Source of the DNA: an uncultured Collinsella sp.
Lineage (GTDB): Bacteria; Actinomycetota; Coriobacteriia; Coriobacteriales; Coriobacteriaceae
Direction of reading: 5' to 3'
DNA: 30,621 nucleotides
Assembly: GCA_902496845.1 (NCBI GenBank)
Contig: CABVCJ010000021.1
Span: 1-30,621 of the forward strand
Shown here piece by piece: positions 1-7,510 of this stretch. How positions within the stretch are numbered: position 1 is the stretch's first letter; each line of letters opens with the position of its first letter. The translations under genes were made by a program, and so were the position numbers. The notes beneath the pieces were generated by a model, which did not search any database, was not told the origin of the DNA, and saw only the letters and a program-made list of their open reading frames with translations.

Positions 1-390
1 GAGGCCGCCTGCGCCGACTCGTTTATCCGTCGCCTGCCGCAAGGCTACGACACACCGGTCACGGCCGATGGCGCCAACTTGTCTCAGGGCCAGCGCCAGC
101 TGCTCGCCATCGCGCGCGTGGCCGTGGCCGACCCGCCGGTGCTTATCCTGGACGAGGCAACAAGCTCCATCGACACGCGCACCGAAAAGCTCATCGAGCG
201 CGGCATGGACCGCATCATGCGCGGCCGCACCACATTTATGATTGCGCACCGCCTGTCCACCGTCCGCGACGCCGACGCCATCATGGTCCTCGAACATGGC
301 CGCATCATCGAGCGCGGCACCCACGAGGAATTGCTCGCCCAGCGCGGCGAGTACTGGCAGCTAGCGCATGGCTTAAAAGAGCTGGATTAA
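1..390 (+). CDS. ABC exporter ATP-binding domain, C-terminal part (5' end outside window)
   Basis: The reading frame is open from base 1, so only the last 129 residues of a longer protein are present. They hold the second half of an ABC nucleotide-binding domain: the signature motif LSQGQRQ (about residue 28 of the fragment), Walker B with catalytic Glu in VLILDEATSSID, and the switch histidine in IAHRLS. The wording of these motifs is typical of type I exporters of the MsbA/MdlB class, where the ATPase is fused behind six membrane helices. Those helices would lie upstream, so substrate and partner cannot be judged. The protein ends normally in LKELD before a TAA. No gene follows for about 200 bases apart from a palindromic repeat. 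Certain as an ABC ATPase; the exporter subclass is inferred. Confidence 0.93.
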   Translation, partial: EAACADSFIRRLPQGYDTPVTADGANLSQGQRQLLAIARVAVADPPVLILDEATSSIDTRTEKLIERGMDRIMRGRTTFMIAHRLSTVRDADAIMVLEHGRIIERGTHEELLAQRGEYWQLAHGLKELD

Positions 391-439
391 CCCGTCGGAG
401 TGCGGCTTGCTCTGGCCCTCCGACCTCTCACCTCGCCCT

Positions 440-504
440 AAACCGTCCCAATTATCGATGTTTTTCTCGATATTGAAGAAAAGCATCGATTTTTGGGACG
501 GTTT
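440..504. repeat. 65-bp palindromic element, family A, copy 1
   Basis: Perfect 12-bp outer arms AAACCGTCCCAA (440-451) and TTGGGACGGTTT (493-504) enclose inner complementary stretches around ATCGATG/CATCGAT and TTTTC/GAAAA, so almost the whole element can fold into one long hairpin. A near-identical copy in the same orientation lies at 1680-1744. The T-run at its end could serve as a terminator for the ABC gene, but the conserved loop and arms point to a REP-like repeat. Confidence 0.85.
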
Positions 505-603
505 TTCTGTCGCTCGTACGGGTGGAATGCTTTCTTGTACGTGGAAGTGTGCGAATCCGTGAGCAGGGGAATAAGGTTGGTTATCCGACCCATTGGAGAG
601 CTC

Positions 604-1641
604 ATGGACTTGCCGATCGTCCTGTCCCATAAGACTGCCTGGCTGTACCACAACGCGGCGCGCCCGTTAGAGCCGCTCTCACGGGCAAGCAGCCTATACG
701 ACGAAGGCTCATTTGCTGGCGAGGTGGAGCCGACTGCGAGCCTCCCCAAATTGGGGCTCGATGCCAAGGGATTGAGGATATCTGCAGCGGTCGAGATTGT
801 CGCCGACTATCTGGTCTCACTTGGTATTCCTCAAGAGGAACTCGGCCGTATTGATACGCTGGTTAGCTTCGATTTTGAACGCTCTCGGCCGGCGGGTCTC
901 CGACGCCATGTGTTTGGGGCGCCCATACCTTCGGATCATCTTATCGAGGTGGCAGAGGGTCTTCTGGTGGTTGATGAGGCCATATGCCTTGTCCAGGCGG
1001 GCTCGTGGATGAGCGAGCTCGAGCAGCTTGAGTACGGATTTGAAGTGTGTGCTCGGTATCACCTTAACCATCTGTCGAGCGATGATTATGTCGAGGCCTC
1101 GCAGCGATATGCCGTCGCCGACCTGCGTGCTTTTTGCGAGCAGAATCCTTCGCGTCGAGGCGTGAAACGCGCGGCCTCGTTGCTCAAGCGTGTAAAGGAC
1201 GCTGCTCGTTCGCCTATGGAGACGGCCACCGCAATCATGGTCGTCGCGAAGCGTTCTCAGGGCGGGCTAGGGTACACCAGGGTCGAGTTCAACCATCGGG
1301 TCGATGTTCCCAACGAGTTCAAATATCTCGCTAAGGCCGGGTATTTCGAGATCGACGTATATGCGCCTGCAAGCGGTACGGGGATTGAATACAACGGTTC
1401 GGACCATCTTGATAAACAGCGCAGCGCGTCGGATGCGGAGCGTATGACCGTGCTGAGCGCGCTGGGCTTTAGGATGATCGTTCTCACCGGGACTCAGTTT
1501 GCCCATCAGCTGCAATTGCATCGGGCGATGAATGCCATCGCGCTCGCTATGGGTCTCAAGTGCGACCGAAGCGAGGTGTTCCAGAAACGGCAGAATGACC
1601 TGCGGGAATTCGTGATTCGCAACTGGAATGGTGGCCTCTAG
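604..1641 (+). CDS. Protein with C-terminal restriction-endonuclease-like (Vsr/DUF559-type) domain
   Basis: A 345-residue protein of unknown role. The ATG at 604 is chosen because GGAGAG (595-600) sits just upstream; the frame is open back to a TTG at 493, but that codon lies inside a palindromic repeat. The N-terminal 230 residues show no motif I recognise. The C-terminal 90 residues carry the spacing of a PD-(D/E)XK-like fold: FEIDVYAP (Asp251), GIEYNG (Glu262) followed by a histidine (DHLDKQR), then an arginine helix and a strand FRMIVLTG. DUF559/Vsr-type domains read much the same, with an Asn where a Lys is often found. Such proteins are nucleases or regulators associated with defence, but activity here is unproven. 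Codon use is less GC-biased than in moaA downstream, which may reflect transfer. Family A palindromes bracket the gene on both sides. Confidence 0.7.
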   Translation: MDLPIVLSHKTAWLYHNAARPLEPLSRASSLYDEGSFAGEVEPTASLPKLGLDAKGLRISAAVEIVADYLVSLGIPQEELGRIDTLVSFDFERSRPAGLRRHVFGAPIPSDHLIEVAEGLLVVDEAICLVQAGSWMSELEQLEYGFEVCARYHLNHLSSDDYVEASQRYAVADLRAFCEQNPSRRGVKRAASLLKRVKDAARSPMETATAIMVVAKRSQGGLGYTRVEFNHRVDVPNEFKYLAKAGYFEIDVYAPASGTGIEYNGSDHLDKQRSASDAERMTVLSALGFRMIVLTGTQFAHQLQLHRAMNAIALAMGLKCDRSEVFQKRQNDLREFVIRNWNGGL

Positions 1642-1679
1642 GGGCGTTCTGACCCTTCTGCGGGGCATTGTGAGCAGGC

Positions 1680-1744
1680 AAACCGTCTCAATAATCGATG
1701 CTTTTCTCGATATTGAAGAAAATCATCGATTTTTGGGACGGTTT
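1680..1744. repeat. 65-bp palindromic element, family A, copy 2
   Basis: This is the same element as at 440-504, in direct orientation, differing at only a few positions (for example GTCTCAATAATC instead of GTCCCAATTATC in the left arm). One arm mismatch, T to C pairing as G-T in RNA, is tolerated. It lies 38 bases after the stop of the nuclease-like gene and about 130 bases before moaA. Confidence 0.85.
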
Positions 1745-1876
1745 GGATGTTGAGGATGGGCTTGGAAAGTCCGTTTTGCTCAAAGCGACCTGTCCTATCG
1801 TACGGGTGTCGGCATGATTCTCTCGTGGGGTATTATGTTTTCCGAAGAATAAAACGCCGCGTGAGGGGAGGGCTGC

Positions 1877-2932
1877 GTGAACGGGCGCATGCAACATGAC
1901 GGTTTTGGCCGCGATATCAACTACCTGCGTATTGCCGTTACCGACAAGTGCAATTTCCGCTGCATCTATTGCATGCCGGCCGATGGCGTGGCGCCCCGTG
2001 CGCACGACGAGCTGCTCAGCGCCGAGGAAATCGCCCGCTTTGTGCGTCTGGTGGCGGGAGAGGGCATTCGCCGCGTGCGCCTGACGGGCGGCGAGCCGCT
2101 GGTCAGCCGCCGTATCATTCCGCTCATTCGCGACATCCGCGCGATTCCGCAGATCGAGGACATCTCGCTCACCACAAACGGCGCCCTGCTGCCCAAGCTG
2201 GCGCCGCAGCTCAAAGATGCCGGGCTTAACCGCGTCAACATCTCGCTCGACACGCTCGACCCTACGCTCTTTGGAAAGATCACGCGCCTGGGTCGACTCG
2301 AGCAGACCATGGCTGGCATCGATGCGGCGCTGGCCTGGGGCTTTGAGCCCGTTAAGGTCAACTGCGTTGTGGTGCGCCGGCTCAACCAGGATGTGGCGGC
2401 CCTTGCGCGGCTCACGCTCGATCGCCCCATCCACCTGCGCTTTATCGAATATATGCCCATCGGCGACGAGCACACGAGCTCGCATTGCGCTGTGGACCCG
2501 CATGCGCCCGCACTCAATCCCGAGCTGTGGGACGCGAGCGATACCGTGCCGAGCGACGAGTTGCGGGCGCGCATCAATGCCGGGGCCACCGCGGCGGGAC
2601 TGGGCGAGCTCGAGCTGCTCGACATCAACGACGCTCCTGCCGGCGCGGGCCCCGCGCGCTATTGGCACTTTCCGGGCGCGGTGGGAACGGTTGGCTTCAT
2701 TAGCGCCATGTCCAACCATTTTTGTGCGAATTGCAACCGCCTGCGCCTGACGGCAGACGGCAACGTGCGTCCGTGCCTGTTCAGCGATGCCGAGTATTCG
2801 GTGCGTGAGGCGCTGCGCCGTGGTGATGATATGCAGGTACTTTCGATTTGGCGCGATGCCGTGGCCCACAAACCGCAGGAACACGCGATAATTGAGGGCA
2901 CGCAACGATTTATGTCCCAAATCGGAGGATGA
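1877..2932 (+). CDS. moaA: GTP 3',8-cyclase MoaA (molybdenum cofactor biosynthesis)
   Basis: Radical-SAM enzyme that turns GTP into 3',8-cyclo-GTP, the first committed step of molybdopterin synthesis, together with MoaC. The N-terminal 4Fe-4S cluster motif CxxxCxxC is at Cys25, Cys29 and Cys32, followed by the SAM-binding GGEPL. The second, GTP-binding cluster uses Cys283, Cys286 and Cys300 (CANCNRLR and RPCLF). The protein ends in IGG, the conserved Gly-Gly tail that reaches into the active site. At 351 residues it is slightly longer than usual, because of a short insertion around THSSH...PALNPELWDA. It starts at GTG 1877 behind GGGGAGGG. The moaC-mobB fusion begins 4 bases after its stop, so the two form an operon. 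No recognisable Moco riboswitch was seen upstream. Confidence 0.97.
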   Translation: MNGRMQHDGFGRDINYLRIAVTDKCNFRCIYCMPADGVAPRAHDELLSAEEIARFVRLVAGEGIRRVRLTGGEPLVSRRIIPLIRDIRAIPQIEDISLTTNGALLPKLAPQLKDAGLNRVNISLDTLDPTLFGKITRLGRLEQTMAGIDAALAWGFEPVKVNCVVVRRLNQDVAALARLTLDRPIHLRFIEYMPIGDEHTSSHCAVDPHAPALNPELWDASDTVPSDELRARINAGATAAGLGELELLDINDAPAGAGPARYWHFPGAVGTVGFISAMSNHFCANCNRLRLTADGNVRPCLFSDAEYSVREALRRGDDMQVLSIWRDAVAHKPQEHAIIEGTQRFMSQIGG

Positions 2933-2936
2933 TCAT

Positions 2937-4244
2937 ATGGCCAAGAGCAGGTACGCCGATGCCACCAAGGCCGCTCGCAGGGCCGCGATGTCTGCCCACA
3001 AAGTCACGGCTGCGGCGAATGCTGGTAACGCCGACGCGTCCGCGCAGCCGTCTGCCAGCGCTGCCACCGAGCCCGCCCGCGACGCCCGTCGTGACGAGTT
3101 GACGCACGTGGACGCCAAGGGCGAGGTACGCATGGTTGACGTGTCCGACAAGGCCGAGACCCATCGCATTGCCATCGCCGAGGGTACCATCCTCATGCAT
3201 CCCGAGACGCAGGCCATGGTGCTGCAGGACCGCGCCAAAAAGGGCGACGTGCTTGCCTGCGCGCGCGTGGCGGGCATCATGGCCATCAAACGCACGAGCG
3301 ACATCATCCCCATGTGCCATCCGCTGCTCATTACCAAGAGCAAGTGCGACATTGCGCCCATCGCTGCGGCGGGGACGCCGGCCGAGGACGTGCCCGAGGG
3401 CTGGGCGCCGGCGCGCGCGGACGGGCAGGTTGGCTTTCACGTACTGGTTACGGCCGGCGTGACGGGCAAGACGGGTATCGAGATGGAGGCCCTGACCGGC
3501 GCGAGTGCCGCGTGTCTGACCATCTACGACATGTGCAAGGCCGTCGATCGCGGCATGGAGATCGTCGACGTGCGCCTGCTGCACAAGGAGGGCGGCCGCT
3601 CGGGCATGTGGGATCGTGCCGAGCGTCAGGCCGCTGCTGTTGAGGCCGTGGCCGCTGACGGTGCCACACTCACAAGCGCGCCCGTCGCCGTCGCGCCCGT
3701 AGCTCCTACTCCGGCTGTCCCCGCGATCGCGTTTATCGGCTACCAAAACTCGGGCAAGACCACGCTCGTCGAGAAGGTCATTGCCGAGCTCACCCGCCGC
3801 GGCCTGCGCGTGGGTTCGCTCAAGCATCACGGGCACCACGGCTTTGATATCGATGTGCCCGCTAAGGACACCTGGCGTCATCACCAGGCCGGATCCAAGC
3901 ACGTGGGCCTCATCTGCGCCACGCGCTGGGCGGAGTACGCCGACACGCGTGAGGAGGACGAGATGCCCGCGCGCGAGCTGCTGTCGCGTTACAACGATGT
4001 CGACGTGGTGATCATCGAGGGCTACAAGACCGAGGGCTTCGACAACATCGTCGTCGCGCGCTCCGGTGTCGACCGTCTGCGCGGCAAGAGCTCGCTCGAC
4101 CTGGTCGACGGTCACACGCTGGCCCTTGCCTGCAACGAAGCCCTGGCGCGTCAGGCCTTCGACGCCGGCTTTGCGACCCGAGCCATCAACATCAACGACG
4201 CCCGAGCCATCTGCGATCTCATCCAAGACCACCTTCAGGCTTGA
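2937..4244 (+). CDS. moaC: MoaC-MobB fusion: cyclic pyranopterin monophosphate synthase plus molybdopterin-guanine dinucleotide GTPase-like adaptor
   Basis: A 435-residue two-domain protein. ATG 2937 is preceded by GGAGGATGATC, which overlaps the end of moaA. Residues 1-50 are an Ala-rich, probably disordered leader. Residues about 55-228 are MoaC: MVDVSDK, the CHPLLI motif (MCHPLLITKSK), TGKTGIEMEALT, and LLHKEGGRSGMW with the conserved Lys/Gly loop. A 30-residue Ala/Pro/Val linker follows. Residues about 262-435 are MobB, with a P-loop GYQNSGKTT, SLKHHGHHGFDID, and the IIEGYKTEGF motif. MoaC makes cPMP from the MoaA product. MobB is a GTP-binding helper for attaching GMP to molybdopterin, so the fusion links an early and a late step of one pathway. 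The frame is open further upstream into moaA, but the RBS decides the start. Confidence 0.95.
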   Translation: MAKSRYADATKAARRAAMSAHKVTAAANAGNADASAQPSASAATEPARDARRDELTHVDAKGEVRMVDVSDKAETHRIAIAEGTILMHPETQAMVLQDRAKKGDVLACARVAGIMAIKRTSDIIPMCHPLLITKSKCDIAPIAAAGTPAEDVPEGWAPARADGQVGFHVLVTAGVTGKTGIEMEALTGASAACLTIYDMCKAVDRGMEIVDVRLLHKEGGRSGMWDRAERQAAAVEAVAADGATLTSAPVAVAPVAPTPAVPAIAFIGYQNSGKTTLVEKVIAELTRRGLRVGSLKHHGHHGFDIDVPAKDTWRHHQAGSKHVGLICATRWAEYADTREEDEMPARELLSRYNDVDVVIIEGYKTEGFDNIVVARSGVDRLRGKSSLDLVDGHTLALACNEALARQAFDAGFATRAININDARAICDLIQDHLQA

Positions 4245-4394
4245 CGCTGCGCCGGCCCCAAGCACCCCATCTCGCCCCTCAAGCCGTCGCTCGCGTACCA
4301 AAGTACGCGTCGCTCCTCTTTCGGGGCGACCTGGGGCACTTGGAACCGGCTCGCTGCGCTGCCATGGCAGGTTTTATCTGGGCAAACGTCACTT

Positions 4395-4427
4395 CCACCA
4401 CAAGGGGGGCGGGCACCTTTGTGGTGG
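4395..4427. repeat. Palindromic repeat family C, divergent copy (C0)
   Basis: Inverted repeat CCACCACAA.GG / CACCTTTGTGGTGG around a G-rich loop that differs from the other copies (GGGGCGGGCA). It is followed by ATTTTGC. Same family as 4542, 6118, 7081 and 17304. Confidence 0.75.
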
Positions 4428-4444
4428 ATTTTGCTTTGCAGTAA

Positions 4445-4509
4445 AAACCATCACAACATTCAGCGAAAATCGCGATTTTGCCGAAAAACGTCGAATGTTG
4501 TGATGGTTT
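4445..4509. repeat. Palindromic repeat family B, copy 1
   Basis: Outer arms AAACCATCACAACATTC / GAATGTTGTGATGGTTT (17 bp) enclose an inner self-complementary AAAATCGCGATTTT. The same element recurs at 6029 and 17348, each time within about 100 bases of a family C repeat. Confidence 0.85.
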
Positions 4510-4541
4510 GCGCCCCGGGCCAGGCCATCCTGCGAGTCCGG

Positions 4542-4574
4542 CCACCACAAAGGGGCCAGGCACCTTTGTGGTGG
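4542..4574. repeat. Palindromic repeat family C, copy 1
   Basis: 12-bp arms CCACCACAAAGG / CCTTTGTGGTGG around the loop GGCCAGGCA, followed by TTTTTGCTTT. The hairpin plus T-run could terminate transcription. Together with the repeats at 4395 and 4445 it accounts for most of the 504-base gap between moaC-mobB and the MFS gene; the rest (4580-4735) shows no gene. Confidence 0.85.
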
Positions 4575-4748
4575 TTTTTGCTTTAGTAGATGTGTGGGAC
4601 ATGTCTTACAATCTACCAAGTAGTTCATGACGGGCGAAAAACGGAGAGAAGGGTCCTGATGCGTCCTTAATGTTTCATGCGGATAGATTGATTTGACAGA
4701 CGGTGGCGAATGCCCGCCGTCCGCATTCGTACGAAACAAGGAGTCTCC

Positions 4749-6029
4749 ATGCTCGCCTCTCTTTTCTCAAAGCCTCAACCTTCGCTGTCCGTGCAGGCCA
4801 AACGCCTGGTGGCGATGCGCTTTCTCATCTACACCGGTTTTCAGACCAGCTACTTCATCGGCGTCATCGGAACGCTCACCTATGCAGACGATGCCTCGGT
4901 CGTGGCGACATTGCTGGCCGTCCTGTTTATGAACGTATTCGTGATCTTGGGATCCTTTGCGGGTGGCGCGGCGCTTGACGCCTGGGGCCCGCGCCGTCAT
5001 TTCTTGCTGAGCATCGTGGGCACGTTGGCAACCGGCGCGGCGATCCTCGTTTTTGGCAGCGCGACCGGCATCGTCCTGCTCGGCGCGGTGCTCCTGGGCT
5101 TTGTGATGGGATTCGCCCAGCCCATCGCCACATCCTATCCGGCCTATCTCACCGACGATCCTGTCGAGCTCAAAGACATCAACTCCGCCATCGCCATGTT
5201 CTCCAACGTGAGCATTATCGTCGGCCCCACACTGGGCGGCTTTGTCGCGGCGGCTGCGTCGTCGCGCGCGGTGTTCGTGCTCATGATGATCTTTACAGTG
5301 TTGGCGCTCGTCGCTGGTTGGGGCTTTAGGCCGCAGACCAGCCATGTCGCCGGGGATGCGGATGCCGATTCGGCAGAGGAAGGGGAGCGTGCGGGACAAA
5401 GTCCCGATCCCAACGCATCTTCCCGCGCTACCTTCGCAGCCAGCATCAAGACGGTCTTCACCAACAGCGTCCTCGCCCTGCTGTTCTGCATTATTTTCCT
5501 TTCAAACTTTGGCTACGGTGCCTTCGATCCGCTGGAGTCGTTCTTCTACCGCGATGTCCTGCACGTCGGTGTCGAATGGATGGGTTGGCTCTCGTCGGCC
5601 AGCGGTGTGGGCGCGGTGCTGGGCGCCGTGGCCGCGCTCCGCTTGCCGCCGCACCTGGTCAACCTAAAAACGCTGCTCGTGGCGCTTATGTCCGTGGGTC
5701 TGGGAAGCCTGCTCTACGTGGGAACGCCGTACGTGGGCGTGGCCCTCGTCGGCCAGATTGCCCTGGGCGTGGCCTGGGGCGTCGTCAATCCGCTCCACAA
5801 CACGATCGTGCAAACGACGGCTCCGCTCGAGCAGCTCGGTCGCGTCAACTCGGTCATGGGCTTTGGCAACATGTTCGCCGGCGTGGCCCCGCTGGCGATT
5901 GCCCCGTGGCTAGCAGCAACATTTGGCGTGCAACAGACACTCGTAGGCGCGGGCCTGGTCGTAACGGCAGTTCCCGCAGCGCTGCTGCTGTTTGGACGCG
6001 GGCATCTGGATCGTGCTGCAGAGCGGTAA
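4749..6029 (+). CDS. Major facilitator superfamily transporter
   Basis: A 426-residue multi-pass membrane protein. ATG 4749 is preferred over an in-frame ATG at 4710 because AAGGAG precedes it at the right distance (4738-4743). The pattern is two six-helix halves: hydrophobic segments such as LLAVLFMNVFVILGSFAGGA, then an MFS loop-like turn (DAWGPRRHFLL, equivalent to the conserved D-R-x-G-R-R motif between helices 2 and 3). A polar central loop (about residues 200-245, rich in D, E, S) comes next, then further helices such as LLFCIIFLSNFGYGAF. The C-terminal half resembles drug/sugar-efflux MFS proteins. The substrate cannot be predicted. Its stop codon overlaps a family B palindrome by one base. 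No partner gene is adjacent; the genes on both sides belong to separate units. Confidence 0.9.
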   Translation: MLASLFSKPQPSLSVQAKRLVAMRFLIYTGFQTSYFIGVIGTLTYADDASVVATLLAVLFMNVFVILGSFAGGAALDAWGPRRHFLLSIVGTLATGAAILVFGSATGIVLLGAVLLGFVMGFAQPIATSYPAYLTDDPVELKDINSAIAMFSNVSIIVGPTLGGFVAAAASSRAVFVLMMIFTVLALVAGWGFRPQTSHVAGDADADSAEEGERAGQSPDPNASSRATFAASIKTVFTNSVLALLFCIIFLSNFGYGAFDPLESFFYRDVLHVGVEWMGWLSSASGVGAVLGAVAALRLPPHLVNLKTLLVALMSVGLGSLLYVGTPYVGVALVGQIALGVAWGVVNPLHNTIVQTTAPLEQLGRVNSVMGFGNMFAGVAPLAIAPWLAATFGVQQTLVGAGLVVTAVPAALLLFGRGHLDRAAER

Positions 6030-6093
6030 AACCGTCACAACATTCGATGAAAATCGCGATTTTGCCGAAAAACGTCGAATGTTGTGATGGATT
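6029..6093. repeat. Palindromic repeat family B, copy 2
   Basis: Same element as 4445-4509 with the AAAATCGCGATTTT core intact. It begins at the last base of the MFS stop codon, so it forms the immediate 3' end of that transcript and may double as its terminator or stabiliser. One arm position differs (CCGTCAC against GTGATGG). Confidence 0.82.
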
Positions 6094-6117
6094 GCGCTGA
6101 GACCCGAGCACCACAAG

Positions 6118-6150
6118 CCACCACAAAGGGGACAGGCACCTTTGTGGTGG
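6118..6150. repeat. Palindromic repeat family C, copy 2
   Basis: Perfect CCACCACAAAGG / CCTTTGTGGTGG arms around the loop GGACAGGCA, followed by TTTTTGCT. It lies 25 bases after family B copy 2, the same pairing as at 4445/4542. Confidence 0.85.
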
Positions 6151-6244
6151 TTTTTGCTCCTGCGTGCCGTGCTCGCGCCTTGGTATACCATGTACTCCAT
6201 TTCCAATCGCTTCCCACACCGCCACACTACCCAGAAAGGGCCCC

Positions 6245-7066
6245 ATGGACGCCACCTTCGGCCACATCAAAGCCGTGTTCTGCGATATCGACGGCACGCT
6301 GCTCACAAGCGAGCACACGGTGTCCCCGCGCACCGTGGTCGCGATCCGCGCCCTGCGCGAGCGCGGCGTGCTCTTTGGCCTGTGCACCGGGCGCGACGCC
6401 CACGCGACCGAGGCTATGTACGAGCTCTGGGGCATCGACGGCCTGGTAGACGTGATGGTGGGCTGTGGCGGCGCCGAGGTCATCGACCGCGCGCACGGCA
6501 TCAACGAGCTGAGCTACCCGCTGCCGGGCGAAACCATCGCGCGCATCTGCAAGCACATGGCGGACCTTCCGGCAACGCCCGTTTGCCCCCGAGACGGCGT
6601 GTTCTACGTTCCCGAGACCAATGCATGCGTCGAGCATCTATCGCGTGTCGACGGCGTGCCCTATAAGGTGGTCGATTTTGCCGAGTTCTTGCGCGAGCCG
6701 CAGCCCAAGGTGATGTTTACCATGGCGCCCGAGGTGATGCCGCAGGTCATCGAGCGCGCATCGACGTTCGCCGATGACACCGTTAAGGCGGCCGCCCTGC
6801 AAACCACGCAGCGCCTCTACGAGTTCATGGATCCGCGCGTGTCCAAGACGCGCGGCCTTGTGCGCGTGGCGGAGCTCAACGACATGGAGCTCCAGAACAT
6901 CTGCGTGTTTGGCGATGCCGACAACGACACCTGCATGGTGGCCGACGCCGGCGTGGGCGTGGCCATGGCAAACGGCAGCGATGCCACCCGCGCCGCTGCG
7001 GACTTTGTAACCGCCAGCAACGACGAAGACGGCATCGCGATCTTTATCGAGGAGCATCTGCTGTAG
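6245..7066 (+). CDS. Cof-type HAD-superfamily phosphatase
   Basis: A 273-residue soluble hydrolase of the Cof/YidA class (HAD type IIB), which dephosphorylates small phosphorylated metabolites such as sugar phosphates. Motif I is FCDIDGTLL with the nucleophile Asp14 and acid Asp16, motif II is the Thr in LCTGRD, and the Mg-binding motif IV is GDADNDTCMVADAG near residue 224. The GVAMANGSD stretch that follows is typical of this class. The cap domain lies between motifs II and III. ATG 6245 follows AAAGGG at 6236; the frame is open upstream to 6164, but that part runs through non-coding sequence. It stands alone between family C repeats. The exact substrate is unknown. Confidence 0.92.
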   Translation: MDATFGHIKAVFCDIDGTLLTSEHTVSPRTVVAIRALRERGVLFGLCTGRDAHATEAMYELWGIDGLVDVMVGCGGAEVIDRAHGINELSYPLPGETIARICKHMADLPATPVCPRDGVFYVPETNACVEHLSRVDGVPYKVVDFAEFLREPQPKVMFTMAPEVMPQVIERASTFADDTVKAAALQTTQRLYEFMDPRVSKTRGLVRVAELNDMELQNICVFGDADNDTCMVADAGVGVAMANGSDATRAAADFVTASNDEDGIAIFIEEHLL

Positions 7067-7080
7067 CGCTGGGGGAGAAT

Positions 7081-7112
7081 CACCGCAAAGGGGACAGGCA
7101 CCTTTGTGGTGG
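7081..7112. repeat. Palindromic repeat family C, copy 3
   Basis: Arms CACCGCAAAGG / CCTTTGTGGTG with one mismatch and the loop GGACAGGCA. Unlike the other copies it has no family B neighbour, and a strong terminator follows 10 bases later. Confidence 0.8.
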
Positions 7113-7121
7113 TTCGATCAG

Positions 7122-7155
7122 GCGTCCCGGCAACCGATTGCCGGGACGCTTTTTT
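7122..7155 (+). terminator. Rho-independent terminator after the HAD gene
   Basis: A perfect 12-bp stem GCGTCCCGGCAA / TTGCCGGGACGC (7122-7133 with 7138-7149) with a 4-base loop is followed directly by six T. Confidence 0.92.
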
Positions 7156-7189
7156 GTCCCGTGGCGAATCGATGCGGTGAACAAACGAC

Positions 7190-7494
7190 CACTCACAGCC
7201 AAATATCGACCGTTCACAGATTGAGTGGGTTAAAACAAAATGTTGTGCAAATAACAACAGAGTGTTATTTACCTCTATTTGCCAACAATTCTACCTGTGG
7301 TTTTCTAAAACTGAAAAATCGAATAACACTGCATAAGTTGAACAAATGTCAAGAAATAAGACTCTGAGAAAAGAAATTGATTGAAATGGGCTTTTCGTTG
7401 TTTAAACATTGAGTAATAATATGCATATTGAGCGCGAGCAATTATAGGTTGTGCGCCCAAGGTTAATTTGTGAAAGAGCAAGATCGCAGTCTCT
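7190..7494. other. AT-rich intergenic region upstream of the pilus island
   Basis: About 300 bases without a credible gene and clearly richer in A/T than the rest of the window (for example around 7290-7450). The short reading frames here lack ribosome binding sites. A TAATAATAT stretch at 7414-7422 is a possible -10 element, about 90 bases before the adhesin start, but no convincing -35 matches it. Such AT-rich leaders are common in front of horizontally acquired surface genes; the regulatory role is inference. Confidence 0.45.
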
Positions 7495-7510
7495 TGGGGG
7501 GGAGGCATCG

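Noticed and set aside
493..603. Earlier start (TTG 493) for the nuclease-like gene
   Set aside because: It lies inside the family A palindrome and has no RBS; ATG 604 has GGAGAG.
1745..1876. Molybdenum cofactor riboswitch before moaA
   Set aside because: No recognisable conserved core or matching stems were seen in the 130-base leader.
1690..2920. Long minus-strand reading frames opposite moaA, moaC-mobB and the pilus genes
   Set aside because: They mirror the GC-rich plus-strand genes, lack RBS and motifs, and overlap proven coding regions.
4590..4640. Possible insertion-sequence end (GTGTGGGACATGTCTTACA)
   Set aside because: It resembles terminal repeats of some IS families, but no second end, target duplication or transposase is present.
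7451..7510. Upstream GTG start for the adhesin gene
   Set aside because: The GTG at 7451 has no RBS and would place 20 polar residues before the signal peptide; ATG 7511 has a strong RBS.
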